Position numbers and translations under genes: made by a program. Under the pieces are notes generated by a model. The model was not told where the DNA came from and did no database searches. It saw only the letters and a program-made list of their open reading frames with translations. A stretch of 64,000 nt of DNA, from assembly GCA_949825065.1 (NCBI GenBank), contig OX463852.1:12919897-12983896 (forward strand), read 5' to 3'. Origin of the DNA: Odontocerum albicorne (Eukaryota; Arthropoda; Insecta; Trichoptera; Odontoceridae). Positions 56,184 to 64,000 of the stretch are shown piece by piece (the stretch's first letter is position 1; every line of letters begins with the position of its first letter).

Positions 56184-57134
56184 CGAGGCATATCCACAAA
56201 GTATGTGTACTGAATTTTTGTAGGTTACAATTTTTTTTATTTAAACAAAAAAATTACGTGGTTACCGTAGTACATATGTAAGCTATTTTTCGACATAGTC
56301 GCCATTCCTCTCAATGCAGGTGGTGAAGCGGGGTATCAACTCTTTGATGCCTTCCTCGAAGTAGTTTCCCGCCAACCCCTCCGTCCACTTCTCCACCTCC
56401 TCCTTTACCTCCTCGTCGGTTGAAAACCTTTTCCCACCCATGGGCAGCTTCAGGGAGGTAAAGAGATAGTAATCTGAAGGTGCTAGGTCAGGGGAATGCG
56501 CGGGATGGTTCAGGACATCCCATTTAAACGAGGCGAGCAGTTCCTTCGTGGCGTTGGCCGTGTGTGGTCTGGCATTGTCGTGCAGCAGGCAGACTCCCTT
56601 TGTCAGCATGCCTCTCCTCTTGTTCTGAATCGCCCTCCGCAATTTTTTTAGGGTCTCACAGTATCTTGCTGAGTTGATGGTCTCCCCTTGAGGCATATAT
56701 TCAATTAAAATTATGCCTTGACAGTCCCAAAACACGGATGCCATGATTTTCTTGGCTGAAATTGTGGTTTTGAACTTTTTGGCGGAGGGTGAAGAGGTGT
56801 GACGCCACTGTTGTGACTGCCTTTTGGTTTCAGACGTGTAGTGTGCAACCCAAGTTTCATCTCGAGTAACGATGGAGCGGAGAAATTCATCTCCATGGAG
56901 TTTGCAGCGCCTCAAAAAGTCTTGCCTTTTTACAAAATTGCGCACTTGGCGGGAGATTGGGTTGACATTTTTCACAAAGTGTTGTCGCGTCGACACTTCT
57001 CAACGTACTGACCTTGAACCGGTCTCGTTGCGGAGGGGAAGGGTCAGGCTACACGGAAGTGTAGCCAACATGTCGAAAATAAAATCCATCCGGTCGTGAG
57101 AGCCTCAGTTCACTTACTTTCTGGATACGCCTCG
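56184..57134 (-). mobile_element. Internally deleted mariner (retains catalytic part)
   Basis: A 951-bp element flanked by TA at 56182-56183 and 57135-57136, of the same family as 50867-51826. Its left end carries two substitutions, in ATCCACAAAGTATGTGTAC. Here the deletion removes the DNA-binding region instead of the first catalytic motif, so the two copies are complementary deletion derivatives. Confidence 0.92.
56283..56968 (-). pseudogene. Mariner transposase, catalytic domain without DNA-binding domain
   Basis: The family start codon survives at 56968 (MSTQSPAKC), but after about ten residues a deletion joins it out of frame to the linker, giving an early stop. The catalytic frame is then open for more than 200 residues: FLRSIVTRDETWVAHYT, MASVFWDCQGIILIEYMPQG, LLHDNARPHT, HSPDLAPSDYYLF and a C-terminus ending ERNGDYVEK. 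All three aspartates are kept with D,D34D spacing. Lacking the helix-turn-helix region and an in-frame ATG near its start, it should not act as a transposase. Confidence 0.9.
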
Positions 57135-57289
57135 TATGATGAATAAAAGAACAATTTTTCGAGGTTTCTATCAGCTTCACCTAAATGTCTTGACATCATT
57201 ATGTTTTAAAATATGTGTGCGAAGCTCAGTTACATCAAAGAAAAAATAACGAAATGGCCAGCTGCTGCCCTTTAGATTAACTACCCGAG

Positions 57290-57640
57290 TGGACTGCACA
57301 CTTTTCACGTATAGCGAGTCGGCTCTGTCCGCATCATGTATCTAGATTTCAGCAAAGAGTACGCGCGCCCAACGACAGCCGGCCTATGGCGCGCCAGAAA
57401 TAAAGTGAAGACTCTCTGTACAGAGGAGCGTCCTGGCGCCAGCGAATGCCTCGATACTAAGCGGCGTCACGCCAACCCATTGCGAAACTTTCAATTGCCG
57501 AAAGCTTTGATGAAAGAACATGGCTGGCCGTTAGCTTTAGGCAGCGCGTGCTTCCCGCATGGAAACAAAAAAGGACAACTGTTTTTATCAATTTTCAAAT
57601 ATGTGGTCAGATTGGCCACCGTTATCACTTTTTAGGCAAG
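57290..57640. other. Moderately GC-rich block with 99-residue open frame
   Basis: An ATG-initiated frame at 57336-57635 begins MYLDFSKEYARPTTAGLWRA. I recognise no protein. The GGCCTATGGCGCGCCAG and CGGCGTCACGCCAACC strings suggest a repeat body or a regulatory GC-rich patch. No splice or gene context supports coding. Confidence 0.3.
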
Positions 57641-57891
57641 AACCGTTGTATTTTCTGTCATGATTCAAACTCTTCAATGTCATGTACTTAATACAACATA
57701 AATAGTAACTTTTATCTTATTTTAGTAGCTATCAAAAACATAAATAGATAGAAAACCATTAATACAATAGAAATGGTATCATAAAAAGTTATTTCGATTT
57801 TTTTCTATTATATTTATTTTTATATTTATTTTTTCAGGCTTAGCCCAATTACTTTGAAAAATACAAGACGTATTAAATTTACATAGAAAAA

Positions 57892-57975
<84 letters not shown>

Positions 57976-58120
57976 AATAAAAAATAATGTATATGCATAC
58001 ATACGAGTATATACACACAAACATATGATACACATATATTCACAGTCACTTAAGTACGTTGATGAGTGCTTTCTAACGCGCTCAATCTAAGAAGAAAATT
58101 TACTTTTGTTTTTGGTAATG
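57641..58120. other. AT-rich sequence with microsatellite
   Basis: Dominated by the (TA)n run at 57900-57967. Nothing else recognised. Confidence 0.6.
57900..57967. repeat. (TA)n microsatellite
   Basis: About 34 uninterrupted TA dinucleotides following a poly-A run. The open frames across it are artefacts. Confidence 0.97.
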
Positions 58121-58291
58121 TTATTATTATTATTATTATTATTATTACACATGACAAGAAATATACACAATTTGAGAAAAACAACAGGTAATTTGATTTG
58201 GACATATAATTTTAATGGATCTGGGTTTGTTGCCTTTCATTTGTCGTATCCCCAGTAAACTAGGCTTTTGCCTGTATCTCACTGAGGATAT

Positions 58292-58944
58292 TTAGCATGA
58301 AAAAATAAATCGATATTTCTTTCCGATTTTTGATAATGTGATATGAAATATGTCAATATCCGAAGCAGCCCCGTTCAAAAGAGTTAAGGCCCTTCCAACA
58401 GGCATAGCGGCTGGAAGACCCGTTCTTGCGTATGTTATTAAGAACAGTTCTTGCCGGCGCAGTCGAGTGTAATTGTTAGGAACATTTAACGCTAATCTTT
58501 GTAGTAATGCTGGACAGCTCACAACTCTTCGAACGAGTTTGACAACGTATATCAGGAGTATAGACATCGAACATAGACAATAGTATAGACATCGAACTCT
58601 CTCATATTGAGATATCGTAGATATTTTTTTTGTACTTTCTTCACCATGAGTGAGTTCTGCGCCCCCACCAGGCTCCAAATGCAAGCATTGGTTTCTAGTT
58701 TGCTACGGATCAATGAATTAAACAACGTTTTGAACACCAATTGGTTTTCAAACGACTTAGAGATTCTCATTACAAATCCTAGTGTTTTATAAGCTGAGTT
58801 GCACATAATTTCTATGTGAGGACCAAACGCGAGATTGCTGTGGAACAAAACACCCAGATCTTTAATATTATCTGTGCGGGGTATAGGTATAGATTCTAGT
58901 GTATATCTATGGAATTTCAAGACGTGTGAGCGATGATACGACAT
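58292..58944 (-). pseudogene. LINE ORF2 C-terminal region, frameshifted
   Basis: 58552-58944 reads CNSAYKTLGFVMRISKSF and FNSLIRSKLETNACIWS, the post-polymerase region. A frameshift near 58600 moves the match to the frame ending at 58292, with CPALLQRLALNVPNN and ELFLITYARTGL. This corresponds to the end of ORF2 continuing from the polymerase at 59025-60251. Confidence 0.82.
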
Positions 58945-59024
58945 AATTTTGCACTTTGATGCATTGAAATATAATTTATTATTGTGGCTCTACTCACAAA
59001 CGTTGTTGAGATCCGACTGTAGGT

Positions 59025-60251
59025 CTAAGCAGTCGGTATAAGAACGATTTTGAGGTCATCAGCAAATAGAAGAAACGTGAATTTTTTTATAACTCTACCT
59101 ATATCATTAATAAAAAAAAGAAATAAGGTAGGCCCAAGATTAGACCCCTGCGGAACACCTGAGTAGGCAGTGAAGTAATCGGAGTTGTAGATTCCATGTG
59201 AAACAAATTGTTTTCTATCTGTAAGATAATCTGACAGCAGCCTTAGTAAGTTACCTGGGATCCCAAGTTCCCTCATATTTTCTAATATTTTTTTGTGATT
59301 GACACGATCAAAAGCTTTTGCAAAGTCATGATACGAACAATCAATCTGATTGCCACTATCTACAGCCCTTGAAACATAGTCGGTGAAGACCATCAGATTG
59401 GATTCAGTAGATCTGCCTCTTCTGAAGCCATGCTGCTCATCAATTATATATGGGTCCACTAACGACCTTAGTGTGCGATCCATAAACATTTCTAGGAGCT
59501 TAGCTATTGAAGAAAGTATGGCGATAGGTCTGTAGTTGGTTACATCGTCCTTAGAACCATTTTTAAATATGGGAATAACTCGAGTCTTTTTCCATTCACT
59601 TGGAAAAGTATGGACTCGGAAGACAAGATTAAATATGTAAGCAAGAGGTGCAGAAAGCAATTCACTACAGCCCTTAAGAAAGAATGTAGGTACTCCGTCC
59701 GGCCCAACTGCTTTCGTGTTTTCCACCAACTTTATTTGTTTGAGTATATCAAATGTAGTGATGCTTAGGTTAAATCCCGAAGAAGTATGGTGTTCATCAA
59801 AAACAAATGCCTCGGAGTCCCTACAATAAACTGTTGAAAAATAATTTGCGAATGCAGAAGATATTTCGGGACCAGTTATTTGATTCCCATCCCAATGCAT
59901 AACATTAAGCACTGGAGAATCGTTACGCATGGATTTAATATGATTCCAAAATAGTTTTGGTTCACGTACCATTCGACATTCTAAGTTCCTTGTGAAGTCT
60001 TTATAAGCCGTGCGAATGTTATGTTTGAGCAGAGCGCGAGCACTTTTGAGCGCATCGTAGTCACTCAGACGACAAGAGTGCTTCCATTTTCTGTGAAGAG
60101 AATCTTTAAATCTAATATTCCTAACAATTTCACTTGCGAACCACCTCGGGTATTGCCACTTAGGTAGGTCTTTAGGTTTTACGGGAAAGCACTCATCAAA
60201 TACACAACAAACATGTTGATACAAATATGCTACCGCCTCGTTCACGTCCAA
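59025..60251 (-). pseudogene. LINE reverse transcriptase domain
   Basis: An open stretch of about 400 codons. The polymerase motifs appear in order: VENTKAVGPDGVPTFFLKGC, WKKTRVIPIFKNGSKDDVTN with YRPIAILSS, IDEQHGFRRGRSTESNL, FAKAFDRVNH, YSGVPQGSNLGPTLFLFFIN and the catalytic FADD (LLFADDLKIV) near the end. In the palm motif before AFDRVNH the usual D is replaced: YHDFAKAF. A frameshift near 59036 and a TAG near 58990 separate it from the C-terminal region, so the ORF2 protein is broken although the polymerase core is well preserved. Confidence 0.9.
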
Positions 60252-60526
60252 AATTAAATATATAAGGGATCCCAGTTAATATCCCTTGTCTTCAGATATA
60301 AGATATGGAAATCTCCTTTGTCAAATCGCCATTTTTTAAACACTGGATTCTCAAATTTTTTTGGAGATGCATTTATTTTGTCCTTGATCAAGAAGACTGT
60401 GAGATCGAATTCTAGTGCCGGGTGATGAGCGCTTCAGGTACGAGATGAAAAGGGGCGTGTTGCACCTTGATGCTAATATTTGAATATATTGAATCTAGAA
60501 GCCTGCCGTTAAAATTATTGATATTA

Positions 60527-61054
60527 TTAAACTGTAACAAACTGTAGGCAGTTGAAACACACAAAAGTTCGTTTTGGACCCCCCCATGCCCCTATCGCGC
60601 TATTTAAGTTAAAATCGCCAAGAATTACTACTTTTCTATCTCGTATGTAATTTACATGAGCTAAAATATTGGTACAGAAGACCGAGTATTTCTCCTCAGT
60701 TGTGTTTGGAGGGAAATAAACAACGCATACAAATATTACTAAAAAACTATTTACAGTGATTTTGACCCAGAGATCTTCATTACCCGTTTCTAGGAATGAC
60801 ACTCGTTCAGCAAGAACCGAATCAGAGTTTCTCAATCCAAATAACACGCCGCCACCACGATTGGCGGAGACTCCATCAGCGGTCGAGCGATCGCGTCGGA
60901 ATACTAAATAATTACTATCAAAAAGCTCACGGCTATAGACAGAGGCGTCCAACCAAGTCTCGGTAAGTGCAATCAGAGAATGATTGGAAGCAGCAACATT
61001 GTTGAAAGAATCTATTGTCTCTGTCTTCAAGCCGCGCACATTCTGATAGTACAC
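60527..61054 (-). pseudogene. LINE AP-endonuclease domain (partial)
   Basis: Begins YYQNVRGLKTETIDSFN and includes the catalytic ALTETWL motif, RRDRS, GGGVLFGLR and the VILGDFNLN motif of the apurinic-like endonuclease that nicks target DNA. The frame is lost shortly after GDFNLNSA, and the linker to the reverse transcriptase (60252-60526) is readable only in pieces with stops. Same element as the frames at 59025 and 58292. Confidence 0.88.
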
Positions 61055-61100
61055 ATTAAGTTTTGTGAAAGACGAAGTATTCCGCTTCTCTGTCCCATTC

Positions 61101-61767
61101 TGTCAGTAATGGCTCGGTAGTTTAGGAGCCTTCAAATTGGTAACCCATTTTTTCAAAAAGGTTTTTCGGGGCCAATTACTTGGAGACGTATATGTAATAC
61201 GAGTATACGGAAAATGAAGAAAAAAACAATCATTCATTAACAAAAACTATACGAAGTTTCCCTATGAGATAAGCAGACAGATCATGAATAATAATAGATT
61301 GTGCTTAAAGACATGAATGTAGAGAAATCGAAAGGAGTATTTAAATACATACGATGGACATCTTTGATTTCTGTCTACCTTCCAAATACTGTTTTGATTT
61401 ACAATTAATATTTACTTGCTCCTTTTCTACGAAAGAAAAGGCAGCATTTAATATAACACTTACCACAGTACTCAATTGTCATGGGGTAGAAGAAATCCGG
61501 GGGCGTTTTTAGTTTGTCATTATTTCAAGAGATGCCCTTTGGCATTTGACAGAAAACTGTACATTTCTTGAATAAAGTACATAAATGTATATTTTTTGTG
61601 CGAATTATGAGGAAAGTAAAACAATAAGATGAAAAAAGCTATTAGGCACTGCCCGTTTCAAGATCTTTAAGAGTTGCGTTAAAATCAACAAAACACATAA
61701 GGAAACTTTCAACAGTTGTAGACATTAATTCAAAGTTTTTACAATGACGTAATCGTTATTATCAATA
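61101..61767. other. AT-rich sequence, nothing recognised
   Basis: No feature supported. Confidence 0.5.
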
Positions 61768-61769
61768 TA

Positions 61770-63060
61770 CTAGGTTAGTCAAAAAGTTTTGAAAGCGGAA
61801 ATGAAAAAACATTTTTTTGGGGGGAAATCACTTTTATTGCTCAGTATAGTCTCCCAAAAGATCAATACACTTGGTCCAACGATCTTCCAACTTTGTTGTT
61901 CCATCACGGAAGTGACTTTCTGGAAGGCCTGCAAAATACTCCTCTACGACGGCTATAACCTCTTCGTTTGATGAAAAATGCATTCCACGAAGGAATTTTT
62001 TGAGGTGTGAGAACAGCCAGAAATCAGAGGGAGCTAAATCTGGCGAATAGGGTGGATGCTGCAACAATTCGTACCCCAATTCACTGATTTTCGCGATGGT
62101 TTTTTGAGCTGTGTGAGCAGGTGCATTGTCTTGATGAAAAATTATTTTTTTCTTCTGCAAACCGGGTCTTTTTTCACAATTTTTTTCATCCAACTGCTCC
62201 AAAAGGTCACAATAATAATCAGAGTTGATTGTCTTACCAGTTTGGAGATAATCTATCAATAAAATTCCTTTTGCATCCCAAAAAACTGACGCTAACACCT
62301 TCTTGGCCGATTTCTGGACACGAACTCGCTTCGGAGCCAAAGCGCCTGGTTCACACGACTCCTTAGCCTCTTGTTTTGATTCAGGATCATGGTGGTAGAC
62401 CCAAGTCTCATCCATAGCGATGAATCGACGCAGAAAATCCTTTTTATCATTTCGAAATTGCTCCAAATGTTGCTCAGAAAGTCGCATTCGAACGTGTTTT
62501 TGTTGCATTGTTAGCAAATGCGGCACCCATTGTGCACACAGTTTGTTGAAACCCAAAACTTCAGCCAAAATATGCCATGTTGTTCCATGTGAGATGCCTA
62601 TGGTGTCAGCTATCACATCCACAGTCGATCGATGATCTTCCAAAACCATATCCTGTATTTTCGCTATGATTTCTGTTGTTGATGCACTTTTTGGACGTCC
62701 TGAGCGTGGATCGTCTTCAACGCTTGTACGGCCACGCTTAAACTCCAAAACCCATCGGTGAACGGTTGGAAATGAAGGAGAAGACTCCTTTAATACTTTC
62801 ACCATCTTTGCATGGATCTCAGTAGCCGATAAACCTTCCAAAACAAAGAATTTAATCACTGCACGATATTCGGATTTTTCCATTGTTAAAAATACACTGA
62901 CACGTCAACTTCTAATGGCTTGTAAACAAAGAATGAATTGACAGATCGAAATGAAATTTTGAGTACGTTCTTATGAAAGATGAAATATTAAAATGGCGTA
63001 GAAATTTTGGTTTTCTACTGCTCCATAGATGTCGATTTCAAAACTTTTTGGCTAACCTAG
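61770..63060 (-). mobile_element. Complete mariner, intact transposase
   Basis: A 1291-bp element with ends CTAGGTTAGTCAAAAAGTTT and, inverted, CTAGGTTAGCCAAAAAGTTT (about 25 bp, one mismatch), flanked by TA at 61768-61769 and 63061-63062. It has a complete gene of normal length, so it is a second candidate for an autonomous mariner. Confidence 0.95.
61834..62883 (-). CDS. Mariner transposase, intact (349 aa)
   Basis: A DDD transposase expected to act in the nucleus on its own terminal repeats. Starts MEKSEYRAVI at 62883. The DNA-binding helix-turn-helix region includes VHRWVLEFKRGRTSVEDDPR at 41-60 and DVIADTIGISHGTTWHIL further on. WVPHLL is at 119-124. Catalytic aspartates are D158 (AMDETW), D252 (HQDNAPAHT) and D287 (YSPDLAPSDFWLF), with D,D34D spacing. 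The C-terminus reads DRWTKCIDLLGDYTEQ. It is distantly similar to the broken transposase at 4419-5455 (shared GRTSV, NAPAHT, YELL) and clearly different from the cecropia-like gene at 12438. No defects seen. The subfamily is not assigned. Confidence 0.95.
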   Translation of the reverse strand: MEKSEYRAVIKFFVLEGLSATEIHAKMVKVLKESSPSFPTVHRWVLEFKRGRTSVEDDPRSGRPKSASTTEIIAKIQDMVLEDHRSTVDVIADTIGISHGTTWHILAEVLGFNKLCAQWVPHLLTMQQKHVRMRLSEQHLEQFRNDKKDFLRRFIAMDETWVYHHDPESKQEAKESCEPGALAPKRVRVQKSAKKVLASVFWDAKGILLIDYLQTGKTINSDYYCDLLEQLDEKNCEKRPGLQKKKIIFHQDNAPAHTAQKTIAKISELGYELLQHPPYSPDLAPSDFWLFSHLKKFLRGMHFSSNEEVIAVVEEYFAGLPESHFRDGTTKLEDRWTKCIDLLGDYTEQ

Positions 63061-63062
63061 TA

Positions 63063-63942
63063 CGAGTATATACTCACTTATTTTATTCAAATATTAGTAA
63101 TTTAACATTTAAATTTGTAACCTTTTTATTCGATCTTTTTAAATTTGCCAAAATATACGTATACCCAGATTGACTCTTCTGATTGAGGTGCGACGAGATA
63201 ATTGAAGCTATCGCCCGTATAAGGGTCTATTTTATATATTTGACCAAAAATGCGTTTTTAGTGGGAAAAGGTTCTATGCCGCATAAGGAATATTTAGGCA
63301 TTGAGATTTTTTAATAATGGTTATCCTAAATATATATATTTTTATTTTAAAAACAACATATAGCAGCACAAAGGTCTATGATAGTCTACGGCTATCATAG
63401 ATGGCGAACTCTCCTGACATTTCGCTGTCACCTGGGAGCTTAAATAAACTAAATTCACGTTGAAAACGGAAGATTATGATATCAGAGTGGGAGCATAATA
63501 TTCGAAAAACAAAAAGAAATCGTCGTGTACGTAACTCGAAGAGGTGTTGTCAGAGCGGCTAAAAAGCAACCAGAACAGGTCAGTAGTACAAGGCACTTAA
63601 ACCTATATTTATATGTTTTTGAAAATTTTTCTTTTTCATTTGCGTTTTTTTCTTTCATTTTTCATTTTTACCCCCATAACTAGGGAACAATATAAAGATT
63701 TATTAAATATGGTGCAATAATTAATATATATCACCTCGACGACGAACATGCCCACTGAACCAAACAGCGTCAATAGTTTTTGGACCTGTTTAATGGAATA
63801 TTCTTACTGTGGAAGCTGCGCAATGAAAATAATCGAAATCTTTTCAGAAAAAAAAACAAAACTCATTTGAGAGGTCAGCGGATCGGATATCTTTGGGTGA
63901 TTAATTTTCACTTTACTGTACTTTATCGTTAAATAATATGCA
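63063..63942. other. AT-rich sequence, nothing recognised
   Basis: Includes a small palindrome CTATGATAG/CTATCATAG near 63376-63400. Nothing else supported. Confidence 0.5.
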
Positions 63943-64000
63943 TGCCCGCGCGGTAAAACGCTGGACTTTAGCGCAAAAAGTCGCAGTTTTGAAACCCGAG
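63943..64000 (+). mobile_element. tRNA-derived SINE, family 1, cut by window end
   Basis: Head TGCCCGCGCGGTAAAACGCT with a degenerate B box AGTTTTGAAACCC. Same head as 30699 and 33314; the body lies beyond the window. Confidence 0.6.

Larger units (their letters stand above)
58121..61100 (-). mobile_element. 5'-truncated non-LTR retrotransposon, EN-RT
   Basis: About 3 kb on the minus strand, in order: the start of an endonuclease domain, reverse transcriptase, C-terminal region, a short 3' untranslated region and an (AAT/TAA)n tail, which is the (ATT)n run at 58121-58148 on the plus strand. ORF1 is absent. The upstream boundary is not sharply visible; coding similarity stops near 61100. A TAA-type tail is known from I-type elements, while the protein pattern is jockey-superfamily-like. 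Confidence 0.88.

Noticed and set aside
57779..58035. Open frames rich in Tyr-Ile repeats
   Set aside because: They are translations of the (TA)n microsatellite.
1..64000. CRISPR array, bacterial operons, ribosome binding sites or riboswitches
   Set aside because: The sequence is eukaryotic in character; no regularly spaced short repeats with unique spacers and no prokaryotic gene clusters are present.

Overview
The window looks like intergenic or deep-intronic DNA from an arthropod, most probably an insect. It is strongly AT-rich and packed with mariner, piggyBac, hAT, tRNA-derived SINE and 3'-end LINE sequence. I found no convincing host protein-coding exon. The order cannot be fixed from sequence alone. 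The main content is at least twelve mariner-type (IS630/Tc1/mariner) copies from about nine terminal-repeat families, plus one complete piggyBac element.

Layout. 1-2.1 kb: a tRNA-like SINE and the 3' end of a LINE. 4.2-8.9 kb: three degenerate mariners. 10.5-10.8 kb: a 57-bp minisatellite, followed by a GC-rich island. 12.4-13.6 kb: a complete mariner with an intact 339-aa transposase. 14-17.6 kb: LINE 3' ends. 17.6-18.5 and 26.7-27.6 kb: two mariners with the same internal deletion. 19-25 kb: GC-rich islands, LINE remnants, a hairpin and a 208-bp hAT MITE. 28.3-30.2 kb: a hAT-like composite and a mariner turned into a fold-back element. 30.6-41.2 kb: three SINE families, RTE-like LINE ends, and a second fold-back repeat. 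42-44.8 kb: GC-rich islands and a fold-back MITE with TTA duplications. 45.6 kb: a 46-bp tandem repeat. 49.4-54.1 kb: three class II elements almost back to back, namely a D,D41D mariner, a deleted mariner and the piggyBac. 56.2-57.1 kb: a mariner deletion derivative. 58.1-61.1 kb: a 5'-truncated LINE with endonuclease and reverse transcriptase. 61.8-63.1 kb: a second complete mariner with an intact 349-aa transposase. The window ends in a truncated SINE.

How the parts relate. Three elements look structurally capable of encoding their own mobility: mariners 12363-13643 and 61770-63060, and piggyBac 51855-54066. The others are passive derivatives, SINEs that may use LINE machinery, or relics. 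One SINE family has a 3' tail resembling the 3' end of the LINE at 1.2-2.1 kb, as expected for a SINE/LINE pair.

The most interesting non-transposon signal is a pair of back-to-back 3'/5' splice-site motifs on the minus strand, at 17319/17320 and 48540/48541. Both have a pyrimidine-rich tract ending in CAG joined directly to the same GTAAGCTGACA. This is the architecture of recursive-splicing ratchet points in very long introns, and would explain a 64-kb window without exons. That is an inference and needs RNA evidence.
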